Source: Acidovorax sp. NCPPB 4044 (lineage in GTDB: Bacteria; Pseudomonadota; Gammaproteobacteria; Burkholderiales; Burkholderiaceae_C). Taken from it: a stretch of 64,000 nt of DNA. The stretch is taken from assembly GCF_028069655.1 (NCBI RefSeq), contig NZ_JAMCOS010000001.1, forward strand, positions 4,990,001 through 5,054,000, written 5' to 3'. This document shows positions 50,927 through 58,876 of the stretch, piece after piece (positions within the stretch are counted from its first letter, which is position 1; every line of letters begins with the position of its first letter). Made by a program: the position numbers and the translations under genes. The notes under the pieces are model-generated. The model worked only from the letters and a program-made list of their open reading frames with translations. It searched no databases and was not told the origin of the DNA.

Positions 50927-51895
50927 ATGCAACGACGTTCCTGGCTCGCGGCGCTGGCCGCCACATCGGTCCTTCCTGGAATCCCCTGGGCGCAGGAGGG
51001 GCGGCCGCTGCGCATCGTCGTGCCGTTTCCGCCGGGCGGCGCCACCGACATCGCGGGCCGCGCGATGCAGGAGCCGCTGCAGCGGCTGCTGGGCCAGCCG
51101 GTGGTGATCGACAACCGGGCCGGCGCGGGCGGCTCCATCGGCATGGCCGAGGTGGCGCGCGCGGCCGGCGACGGCCTCACGCTGGGCGTGGCCACGGTCT
51201 CCACCCACGGCGTGAACCCCGCCGTGTTCTCGAAGCTGCCCTACGACCCGGTGCGCGATTTCGCGGGCGTGACCGAAATGGTCAAGGCCCCGGGCATCCT
51301 GGTGGTCAACCCCAGGGTGCTGCCCGTGCAGGGCTTCGCCGACCTCGTGCAATACCTCAAGTCGCACCCGGGGCAGGTGTCGTACGCCAGCCCGGGCAAC
51401 GGCACCATCGGGCACATGTGGGGCGAGCTGTTCAAGATCAGCACCGGCACGTCGATGGTGCACATCCCCTACCGCGGCGCCGGCCCAGCGGTGAACGACG
51501 TGATCGCCGGGCAGGTGCCGGTGTACTTCGACCAGGTGGCCTCGACGCTGCCCCACGTGAAGGCTGGCAAGCTGCGCGCGCTCGCCGTATCCTGGCACCA
51601 GCGCCTGGCCGACGTGCTGCCCGACGTGCCCACCTACGGCGAGCTGGGGCATCCGCAGGCCAACGAGCCGTCGTGGTTCGGCCTGGTGGCCCCGGTGGCC
51701 ACGCCGCCCGCCACGGTGCTGCGCCTGCAGCAGGCCGTGGCCGCGGCCCTGAAGGAGCCGGCCGTGCGCGACCGGCTGGCGGGGCAGGGGCTCTACCCGT
51801 CAGGCACCGCGCCTGCCGAGTTTTCCCGGCAGATCCAGCGGGAAATCGACAAGATGAAGAAAGTTGCCGCCTATGCTCGGATCCATCTCGACTGA
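50927..51895 (+). CDS. Bug/TctC-type periplasmic solute receptor
   Basis: 322 residues from ATG 50927; the in-frame ATG at 50867 would place an unrelated peptide before the signal. Signal peptide about 1-21 (MQRRSWLAALAATSVLPGIPWA), then the Bug signature LRIVVPFPPGGATDIAGRAMQ and the later SYASPGNGTIGHMWGELFK and HIPYRGAGPAVNDVIAGQV. Bug proteins bind carboxylates, amides and related solutes, often without adjacent transporter membrane genes, as here. It lies 21 bp before an N-formylglutamate amidohydrolase gene, so an N-acyl amino acid ligand is possible. Confidence 0.92.
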   Translation: MQRRSWLAALAATSVLPGIPWAQEGRPLRIVVPFPPGGATDIAGRAMQEPLQRLLGQPVVIDNRAGAGGSIGMAEVARAAGDGLTLGVATVSTHGVNPAVFSKLPYDPVRDFAGVTEMVKAPGILVVNPRVLPVQGFADLVQYLKSHPGQVSYASPGNGTIGHMWGELFKISTGTSMVHIPYRGAGPAVNDVIAGQVPVYFDQVASTLPHVKAGKLRALAVSWHQRLADVLPDVPTYGELGHPQANEPSWFGLVAPVATPPATVLRLQQAVAAALKEPAVRDRLAGQGLYPSGTAPAEFSRQIQREIDKMKKVAAYARIHLD

Positions 51896-51916
51896 CCCTT
51901 CGCCCGGAGCGCTCCG

Positions 51917-52819
51917 ATGTCCGCCAAGCCACCCCTGACCGACCCACGCTCCGCCCCCGGCGGGCAGGCCGTGACCGTGGTGCCCGGCCGCTCCGCCCTG
52001 GTGCTCGATTCCCCGCACAGCGGCACCGCCTACCCGCAAGACTTCCAGCCCGCGCTCGGCCTGGCCACGCTGCGCCACGCCGAAGACACCCACGTCGAGA
52101 AGCTCTACGCCTTCGCGCCCGGGATCGGCACGGCCTGGGTGGAGGCGCACTTCCCGCGCATCTACCTGGACGCCAACCGCGACACCACCGAGATCGACAC
52201 CTCGATGTTCGACGCGCCCTGGCCCGACCCCGTCACCACCGACCCCGCCGTGCTGCAGAAGGTGCGGCTGGGCAAGGGCCTGATCTGGAAGTGCACCGAC
52301 GAGGGCCTGCCCATCTACGACCGGCCGCTCACCGTGGCCGAGGGGCGCGCGCGCATCGACCGCTGCTGGCGGCCCTACCACGCGGCCGTGGCACAGGCCA
52401 TCGACGCGGCCCATGCGCGGCACGGCTACAGCCTGCACCTCAACTGCCACTCCATGCCGGCCGTGGCCGCCAGCCACGCCACGCTGCACCCCGGCCTCGT
52501 GCACGCCGACTTCGTGATCGGCGACCGCGACGGCACCACCGCCGACCCGGCGCTCTCGCTGGCGCTGTGCGAATTCCTGCGGGCCCGGGGCTACGGGGTG
52601 GACTACAACCACCCGTACAAGGGCGTCGAGCTGGTGCGCCGCTACGGCGATCCGGCGCGGCACCGGCACAGCATCCAGGTGGAGATCAACCGCCGGCTCT
52701 ACATGGACGAACGCACCCTGGCGCCGCAGCCGGAGGGCTTCGCGCGGCTGCAGTCCGACCTTCGCGCGCTCGTGCAGTGGCTGCTGGAGGTCGATCCGCG
52801 GCACTTGCAGAGCGGCTGA
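51917..52819 (+). CDS. N-formylglutamate amidohydrolase family protein (HutG-type)
   Basis: 300 residues. FGase-family residues are visible: VLDSPHSGTAYP near the N-terminus, YLDANRDTTEID, LHLNCHSMPAV (metal or catalytic region) and VDYNHPYKGVELVRRYG. It hydrolyses N-formylglutamate to glutamate and formate in the last step of the five-step histidine pathway, but the rest of hut is absent. Pairing with a LysR regulator and Bug receptor hints at a different N-acyl substrate. Confidence 0.88.
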   Translation: MSAKPPLTDPRSAPGGQAVTVVPGRSALVLDSPHSGTAYPQDFQPALGLATLRHAEDTHVEKLYAFAPGIGTAWVEAHFPRIYLDANRDTTEIDTSMFDAPWPDPVTTDPAVLQKVRLGKGLIWKCTDEGLPIYDRPLTVAEGRARIDRCWRPYHAAVAQAIDAAHARHGYSLHLNCHSMPAVAASHATLHPGLVHADFVIGDRDGTTADPALSLALCEFLRARGYGVDYNHPYKGVELVRRYGDPARHRHSIQVEINRRLYMDERTLAPQPEGFARLQSDLRALVQWLLEVDPRHLQSG

Positions 52820-52873
52820 AAGGTCACCTGCCGTGCCGCAGGGCGGAATGAAGGAGGCGGGCGAAGCGGCGTT

Positions 52874-52935
52874 TTCGCTTTCCCGCGTATCCCATCGCGC
52901 AGGGGCGCGGCGCCGGGTGCGGGGATCCCTAGATT
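52874..52935 (+). promoter_or_regulatory. Near-PIP-box promoter for the LRR gene pair
   Basis: TTCGC-N15-ATCGC (52874-52898) fits the PIP box with a single mismatch (A for T). Exactly 31 nt later comes TAGATT (52930-52935), fitting YANNNT. The start codon follows 42 bp further. The spacing is identical to that of the perfect PIP box at 25012-25073, which adds weight to an imperfect match. Confidence 0.55.
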
Positions 52936-52977
52936 GGGACCATCCCGTTCCGAACAGCCCCTTCCGGACCTGCCGCC

Positions 52978-54642
52978 ATGACTTCTTCCTCGCTCTCCGT
53001 TCCCTTCGGCGCCCCGATCCTGTCCTTCATGCCGCCGGAGTCCGGCCGTGCGCCGGCAACCGCGGCGCCGCGGGCGCGTACGTCCGATGCAGCGGGCGAA
53101 ATGCTGCGCTGGTACGAGGCGCTGCACGCCTGGTGCGATGCCGACCCGGGCCGTGCGTCGGCACAGCCCCCGGTCGCGGCCGAAAGCTCCGGCCTCTGGG
53201 GCCGGCTGGCGGCCCGCGTGCAGAAATCCGGCCCGGCGCCCAGCGAAGAGCTGATGGCCGGTTTCGCCGAGCGCTGCAGGGACCTCGCCATGGCCGCCGA
53301 TCGCGCCACGGCGCGCGGCGTGCCATTCGACGACGGCCACGACGAAGCCCTGGAGCGCCGCGAGATCGCCATCGGCCGCCTGCTGCTGGCGTTCGAGCAG
53401 CGCGCCGAATTGCTCGACCTGAGTGCGCTGCGCCTGACCGCGCTGCCGCCGGGCCTGGAAGGCCTCTCTTGCCTGGCCCGCCTCGATCTCTCCCGCAATC
53501 CCGGCCTCAGGGGCCTTCCTGACACCCTGGCCCAGTGCCAGGGCCTGGTCGCGCTCGTGGCGCGCGGCTGCGGCCTCACGCAGTTGCCGCCAGGCCTGTT
53601 CACGCTGCCGGTGCTGCAGGTGCTGGACGTGTCGGCCAACATCGACCTGCGCGCGCTGCCGCCGGAAGCCGGCCACGCCCCGGCACTGCGCGAGCTGAAG
53701 GCCGCGCAGTGCCCGCTGTCTTCCCTGCCCAGGGGCATGGACCGCCTCGCCACGCTGGAGCTGGTCGATCTGTCGCACAACCTGCGCCTGCAGGAGCTGC
53801 CCCCCTGCTGGAACCCGGCGGATGCCCGCCTGCGTCTGGCCGGCACGCCGCTGGAAATCATGGCCCGGGTGCTGCGCCCCCTGCCGCTCACACCCCGCCA
53901 GCGCGGCACCCTGGCCGAACACCTGGACGCCTTGAGCGGCGGCTGGCCGGCACTGCAGGAGCGGATGCGGGACGACGACGACTTCGAATTCAAGATCCGC
54001 TTCCTGCGCGGTGGCCTGTCGCTGTCGGTGCGCACCGACTGGATCGGCACGCAGGAAGCCTGCGAGGACGCCATGGATGCCGTGCAGGGATGGATGCGCG
54101 AACGCCAGCCCATCACCGCCGCGCGCCTGCTCGAACTGGGCTGGCTGGTCAACTGCCGCCCTGCCGGCACGGAGCGCCTGCGCACGCAGGAACTGGCCAG
54201 CATCGCCCCGGTCGCTGCCGGCAAGGCGGGCGGCGCCACCACCGGCCAGCGCGTCGAATACCCCGCCGCCGCCACGCTGTCGGCCCATCTCGCCGCGCTG
54301 GAGGCCTGGCTGGCGCAGGGCGACCCGTCGCGTGTCGCGCTCGATCCGATGGCCGCCATGGAGCGCGCCATGTTGCTCTACCGTGCCTTCGTGGCCCTGA
54401 GCCCGCTGGAGAAGGGCAACGAGCCCGCGGCCCTCGCCGCCATGGACTGGGCCCTGCAACAGCACGGCTTGCCCCCGGTGCTGCTGCCGGAAGACCCGGC
54501 CCTGCCGATCGCCCCGCTGTTTTCCGGCCGCCGGATCGCCAGCGGCGAAACCGCCCTGGAATTGCTGCAGGAGGTGGTGCGGCAGATGGATGCCTTCGTG
54601 GCCCGCCTGGCGCGCGCGCCCCAGGCGGTCGCCACCGCCTGA
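52978..54642 (+). CDS. LRR protein with degenerate Fic-like domain, candidate type III effector 1
   Basis: 554 residues, no signal peptide. The first ~100 residues are Ser/Pro/Ala-rich, as expected of a type III signal. About six leucine-rich repeats of ~23 residues span about 145-285 (LLDLSALRLTALPPGLEGLSCLARLDLS). The C-terminal third follows the layout of a Fic domain, but the active-site motif HPFxxGNGR reads SPLEKGNEP (475-483), and the following AALAAMDWALQQHGLPPVLL matches Fic after the motif. The histidine and arginine needed for nucleotide transfer are absent. LRR-Fic architecture recalls Xanthomonas XopAC/AvrAC. It has a near-PIP promoter and a paralogue directly downstream. Confidence 0.65.
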   Translation: MTSSSLSVPFGAPILSFMPPESGRAPATAAPRARTSDAAGEMLRWYEALHAWCDADPGRASAQPPVAAESSGLWGRLAARVQKSGPAPSEELMAGFAERCRDLAMAADRATARGVPFDDGHDEALERREIAIGRLLLAFEQRAELLDLSALRLTALPPGLEGLSCLARLDLSRNPGLRGLPDTLAQCQGLVALVARGCGLTQLPPGLFTLPVLQVLDVSANIDLRALPPEAGHAPALRELKAAQCPLSSLPRGMDRLATLELVDLSHNLRLQELPPCWNPADARLRLAGTPLEIMARVLRPLPLTPRQRGTLAEHLDALSGGWPALQERMRDDDDFEFKIRFLRGGLSLSVRTDWIGTQEACEDAMDAVQGWMRERQPITAARLLELGWLVNCRPAGTERLRTQELASIAPVAAGKAGGATTGQRVEYPAAATLSAHLAALEAWLAQGDPSRVALDPMAAMERAMLLYRAFVALSPLEKGNEPAALAAMDWALQQHGLPPVLLPEDPALPIAPLFSGRRIASGETALELLQEVVRQMDAFVARLARAPQAVATA

Positions 54643-54720
54643 CGGCCCTGCCCGGGCACCGTGGGGGCCGCCGGGGCCCCACGGTCCGGTTCCCGATCCA
54701 CATTCCCACCCATTCCCTCG

Positions 54721-56334
54721 ATGACCCACACCTCCGCCCTGACCGGCAACCGGTTTTCCGTGTCCAGTCCTCCTGCGCTCGACGAACCGGTGCCGCCCCC
54801 CGCCGGGCGGGGCCGCGCGCCGTCTGCTCTCCCGGAGGGGCCGCTCGCCCGGCGCGCCCCTGCGGCCGCCCGACCCGGCAGCGACCGCAAGGCCCTCAAG
54901 GACTGGTCCGTTGCCGCACCGGGCATGCCGCCGCGGGGCGGGCTCTGGCAGCGCGTGTCCGCACGCCTGCACCTCGGCGGCGCGGCGAAGCCCCACCCGC
55001 TGGCCTACGATTTCCGCGAGCGCCGCGCCGAGGCCGCCGCCCGCGTGCTCCAGGCCCGCACCCGCAACGACCGCACGCTCGACCTGAGCGGTCTCGCGCT
55101 TTCCGAGCTGCCGCCGGGGCTGGAAGGCCTGGAGCATCTGGAACACCTCGACATCTCGAACAACACCGGTTTCCACAAGCTCTCGGAAACACTCGCGCGG
55201 TGCCATCAACTGAAGTCCATCACGGCGCGCAACAGCTTCGTCACCGAGGTACCGCCGGATCTGTTCCTGCTGCCCCGGCTCGAGACGCTGGACCTGTCGG
55301 GCAACTTCGGGCTGGACCGCCTTCCCGGCACCATCGGGCAGGCGCAGCAGCTGCGCACACTGCGGCTCTCGCATTGCCGGTTCGAGCGGTTGCCCGAGGA
55401 ACTGGCGCAGCTGAGCGGGCTGGAGGAGGTCGATCTCTCGAACAACACGCACCTGCACGAGCTGCCCCCGGGCTGGGAGGCCGGCAACGAACGGTTGAAA
55501 CTCGGGGGCACGCCAGCGGCGTTCGCTGCCGAGTTGCTGCGCCCCGCTGCCTGGACAGCCGCCGAGCGCCATGACCTGGATCGCAGCCTGGAGGGCATCG
55601 CCGCACCGTGCGCGCCGGCCGACCCGCGCGCGCTCGATGCGCAGCGGTGGGCACTCTTCGAGCGGGAGTGCGGCGACGGTACGGTCACCCAGGCTTCCTG
55701 GGAGGCCGCCGCGCGCGCCGTGGAGTCGTGGGTGGCGCAGGACCGCCCCCTCACGCCCGATGGCCTGCTGGAGCTGGGCTGGCGCGTGAACGGCAGCCAG
55801 CCCCACGCACGGCGACTGCGCGCGCACGAATTCCAGCGCGTTCCCGCCGGCACGGAGCAGGTTCCGACGCCCTGGGGCGAGCGATTCCCCACGCAGGGCT
55901 CGGTGCCGCACGCGGTGCTGCACTACACCGGCCCCGAGCCCCGGGTGGCGGAATACCGCAGCTATCCACCGGTACAGGCGCTGCCCGGCCACCTGGAGGC
56001 GGTGTGCGCGCGGCTGGAGGGCCAGCGCGGCACCGGCGGCACGCTCGGTGCGCTGGAGCGCGCCGCGCTGCTCTACCAGGCGGTGGCGAGCCTGCGGCCC
56101 CTGCCATCGGGCAATGCGCCGGCCGCGCTCCTGGCCATGGACTGGGCGCTGCAGCGCGAAGGTCTGCCGCCTGCGCTGCTGCCGCCGGGCGAGAACGATC
56201 TCTGCGATGCGGTGGTGTTTGCCGGAGAGCGCTCCGAAGGCGCGAGTGCACTCGCCAGGCAACTGGCGCGGGGCCTGTCCGCCTGGAGCCGCGACGGCGC
56301 GGTGGCCAGCGCGGTATCGGGCCCGGGCGGCTGA
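54721..56334 (+). CDS. LRR protein with degenerate Fic-like domain, candidate type III effector 2
   Basis: 537 residues, 78 bp after its paralogue and probably in the same transcript. A Pro/Arg-rich N-terminus (~100 residues) precedes about six leucine-rich repeats (about 119-255: TLDLSGLALSELPPGLEGLEHLEHLDIS). The C-terminus is Fic-like with RPLPSGNAP (459-467) in place of HPFxxGNGR and then AALLAMDWALQREGLPPALL. Catalytic His and Arg are again missing. Identity with gene 1 is highest around the Fic-like helix and the DRPLTPDGLLELGWRVN segment. It may act as a binding scaffold, or use altered chemistry; neither is shown. Confidence 0.65.
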   Translation: MTHTSALTGNRFSVSSPPALDEPVPPPAGRGRAPSALPEGPLARRAPAAARPGSDRKALKDWSVAAPGMPPRGGLWQRVSARLHLGGAAKPHPLAYDFRERRAEAAARVLQARTRNDRTLDLSGLALSELPPGLEGLEHLEHLDISNNTGFHKLSETLARCHQLKSITARNSFVTEVPPDLFLLPRLETLDLSGNFGLDRLPGTIGQAQQLRTLRLSHCRFERLPEELAQLSGLEEVDLSNNTHLHELPPGWEAGNERLKLGGTPAAFAAELLRPAAWTAAERHDLDRSLEGIAAPCAPADPRALDAQRWALFERECGDGTVTQASWEAAARAVESWVAQDRPLTPDGLLELGWRVNGSQPHARRLRAHEFQRVPAGTEQVPTPWGERFPTQGSVPHAVLHYTGPEPRVAEYRSYPPVQALPGHLEAVCARLEGQRGTGGTLGALERAALLYQAVASLRPLPSGNAPAALLAMDWALQREGLPPALLPPGENDLCDAVVFAGERSEGASALARQLARGLSAWSRDGAVASAVSGPGG

Positions 56335-56500
56335 CGCGCTCCGCCAGCGGGCGCTGGCCCGGCCCGGTTCGCCGTGCGCCGGGGTTTGGAGCGGCTCACA
56401 AAACTCAGCGAAGCGGTTCTGGCCAGGCACTGCGTCGCAGGCAGTACGAGCAGTACGACAAGACGTGGCAACGACGCCAGAAGAGTTTTGTTCGCCGCTC

Positions 56501-57244
56501 TCAGCCGCAGGCCCGCAGCGGCTTGCCCGCGAGCGCCGTGCGCAGCTGCGTCTCTGCCTGCGTGCGCAGCGCGGGGGTGGCGGCCGGCAGGCGCAGCACG
56601 TGGCTCGTGGTGTCGAAGCGCTCCTGCACCACGCGCGCCGTGCGCACGCCCTGCGTGCCGAGCAGGGCCAGCGCGCGCTCGGCCGCCTCTTCCGTCGTGA
56701 ACCGCCCGAGCGACAGGCCCGGCTCCAGGGCCGTGCCCGGCCGGTCGTAAGGCACCTTGCGCGCGCGCAGCTCGGCGCGCTTCTTCTCCAGCGCCTCCTC
56801 GTCCGGAAAGCGCCCCATGTAGACCATCCAGCGGCCCGTGACCGACAGCGTCTCCAGGCTCCAGGTGCCGGCGGGCAGCACTGTGGCCGCGGCGGTGCGC
56901 AGGACATCGGCCTGGCGGGCCTCGAACGGGCCGGCCTGCAGGCAGTGGGTTTCGGCGGCGACCGGTGCGGAGGCCGTGGCCTCGGCGGTGGAGGGGCCTG
57001 CCGCGGGCGCCGCAGCGGCCGGCGCCACGGCCGCCGGGGCGGGGGCGCCCGTGCCCGTTCCCGTGGCCGCATCGCCGCCCGCGGGCCGGCCGATGCGCAG
57101 GCTCTCGGGGCGGATCTGCTGCTCCAGGCGCTGCGGCTCCGACTGCTCCGCCGGGCCCAGCCCCCAGCCGCGCAGCAGGCCCTGCGCCCAGGCGTAATAG
57201 CCGGCATTCGCGAGCACGAGGACCAGGACGGCGGCACGCAGCAT
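56501..57244 (-). CDS. SPOR-domain membrane protein
   Basis: 247 residues. Membrane segment about 1-20 (MLRAAVLVLVLANAGYYAWA), a Pro/Ala linker (about 60-100), and a C-terminal SPOR-like region (CLQAGPFEARQADVLRTAAATV ... WMVYMGRFPDEEALEKKRAELRARKVP). SPOR domains bind denuded glycan at the septum. It lies 14 bp after birA on the same strand, an arrangement common in beta-proteobacteria. Convergent with the second LRR gene. Confidence 0.85.
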   Translation of the reverse strand: MLRAAVLVLVLANAGYYAWAQGLLRGWGLGPAEQSEPQRLEQQIRPESLRIGRPAGGDAATGTGTGAPAPAAVAPAAAAPAAGPSTAEATASAPVAAETHCLQAGPFEARQADVLRTAAATVLPAGTWSLETLSVTGRWMVYMGRFPDEEALEKKRAELRARKVPYDRPGTALEPGLSLGRFTTEEAAERALALLGTQGVRTARVVQERFDTTSHVLRLPAATPALRTQAETQLRTALAGKPLRACG

Positions 57245-57258
57245 GGCGGTGTTTCCTT

Positions 57259-58107
57259 TCAGGCGCCGGGCAGGGCCTGCCCGGCCGGCCGCACGCTGAT
57301 CTCGGCGCTGGTCACGGCGCGCATGCCCTCGGGCGTGAGCACCAGCAGGGCGCCGTCCTCGGCCACGCCGTGCGCGGTGCCGGCCCCGCCGTCGCTCAGG
57401 GTGACCTCGCGGCCGCGCAGCACGTCGCGCTGCTGGAAGCGGGGCTGCATGGGCGCGAACCCGTAGGCCTCGAAGGACTGCAGCATGGCCACGAGCGGCG
57501 GCACCACGCGCAGCAGGGCGGCGGGCGCATCCAGCCGGTCGTCCACATCGCGCAGGCTGCCGGGTGGTGTGGAGAGGCCTTCGGCCTGCGGCGGGCGCAC
57601 GTTGATGCCCACGCCGGCCACCACGTAACGCGCGGCGCGGCCCATGCCGTGCGGCGCCTCGGGCGCACCGATGAGGCTGGCCGTCTCCACGAGGATGCCG
57701 CCGAGCTTGCGGTCGTCGTCCAGCCACAGGTCGTTGGGCCACTTCAGGCCCACGCGCGCGCGGCCCGGCGCGGCCACCGGCTGCAGGCTCTCGGCGATGG
57801 AGACGCCCACCGCCAGCGAGAGGCCCGACCAGCCCTGCGGCGCGAGCGGCAGCCCCAGCGAGAACATGAGCGAATCGCCCGCCGCGTTGTGCCAGGGCCG
57901 GCCCAGGCGACCGCGCCCGGCCGTCTGCACCTCGGCCACGAGCAGCGTGGGCTCGCACTGGCCGGCGCGCGCGCGGCGCATGAGTTCGGTGTTGGTGGAA
58001 TCGATGCGGGGCAGCACCTCGACGGTGAAGCCCGGCAGCACGGGTGCCACGGCCTCCCACACGGCTTCGGCCGTCCAGCGCAGCGGCGGCGTGGCCGTGG
58101 CGGTCAC
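57259..58107 (-). CDS. birA: Biotin-[acetyl-CoA carboxylase] ligase
   Basis: About 282 residues from a GTG at 58107 whose first base pairs overlap the SET gene stop (GTGA). Catalytic motifs: [48 protein letters not shown], and the C-terminal SH3-like domain. It lacks the N-terminal DNA-binding domain of E. coli BirA, so it is a group I ligase that biotinylates carboxylases without repressing bio genes. Confidence 0.92.
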   Translation of the reverse strand: MTATATPPLRWTAEAVWEAVAPVLPGFTVEVLPRIDSTNTELMRRARAGQCEPTLLVAEVQTAGRGRLGRPWHNAAGDSLMFSLGLPLAPQGWSGLSLAVGVSIAESLQPVAAPGRARVGLKWPNDLWLDDDRKLGGILVETASLIGAPEAPHGMGRAARYVVAGVGINVRPPQAEGLSTPPGSLRDVDDRLDAPAALLRVVPPLVAMLQSFEAYGFAPMQPRFQQRDVLRGREVTLSDGGAGTAHGVAEDGALLVLTPEGMRAVTSAEISVRPAGQALPGA

Positions 58108-58763
58108 CGGCGGGGGCTCCGGGCCTTGCGCTGCGGCGCGGGGGCGGCGGCCCGGGTCTGGGTCTCGGGCCGGGCAGCGGCTTTCCGGCCGGGTTGCGGC
58201 GGTGCCTTCGCCTGCGCCTTCACCTTCGTCTGCGCCTCGCGCGGCGGGGCCGAAGGGCCGGGCGGCGCCCAGCCGCGCTTGGGTGCCAGCAGCGTGCCGC
58301 GGCACTGCGGGCTGCCGCACCAGCAGGGGTATTCGGCCTTGAGCTTGGGGGTGTAGCGCTCGTCGATGATCAGGCCGTAGTCGTAGTTCAGCTCCTCGCC
58401 GGCGCGGATGTTGCGCAGCGCGGTGATGAAGATCCGGCCGCCGCGTTCGTCGGCGTAGCAGTTGGGCGCGCAGCTGTGGTTGATCCAGCGGGATGAATTG
58501 CCGCCATGCTTTGCATCGATGACACGGTCTTCATCGACATGGAAATAGAAGGTATGGTTGGGCTGCTTCGGATCGTGCGGGTGCCGGTCCTGGGCTTCCT
58601 GCCAGCTGATGACCTCGCCCGTGTATTCGGCCAGCACTTCGCCCTCGGCGATGTCCTGCGCCGCGAACACGCCCCGGCCGTGCACCCCCGAGCGCCGCAC
58701 CTGGATGCGGCGGCCGCCCCTGGCGGCGGAAGGGTCGGCGGCGGGCGGTGCGGTGCGGGGCAT
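58104..58763 (-). CDS. SET-domain lysine methyltransferase-like protein
   Basis: 219 residues. The SET core is well preserved: IQVRRSGVHGRGVFAAQDIAEGEVLAEYTGE near the start, RWINHSCAPNCYADE (the NHSCxPN S-adenosylmethionine motif), ELNYDYG and a post-SET zinc-type tail CWCGSPQCRG. The last ~70 residues are a Lys/Arg/Ala/Pro-rich basic tail that could bind nucleic acid. The gene overlaps birA by 4 bp and is divergent from topB. Substrate is unknown; bacterial SET proteins can methylate DNA-associated proteins or host histones. Confidence 0.88.
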   Translation of the reverse strand: MPRTAPPAADPSAARGGRRIQVRRSGVHGRGVFAAQDIAEGEVLAEYTGEVISWQEAQDRHPHDPKQPNHTFYFHVDEDRVIDAKHGGNSSRWINHSCAPNCYADERGGRIFITALRNIRAGEELNYDYGLIIDERYTPKLKAEYPCWCGSPQCRGTLLAPKRGWAPPGPSAPPREAQTKVKAQAKAPPQPGRKAAARPETQTRAAAPAPQRKARSPRR

Positions 58764-58876
58764 GGCAAAACTCTGTTAGTTTGAATAGGCACACATGCGC
58801 AGGCGCGTGCGTAAGCGCGTATGCGCGCAAGAGACCGGAATTGTAGAAGCGCCCTCCGGGGCGAACCCCACAAAAA

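Noticed and set aside
52978..56334. The LRR pair as active AMPylating Fic enzymes
   Set aside because: Catalytic His and the Arg of HPFxxGNGR are missing in both proteins.
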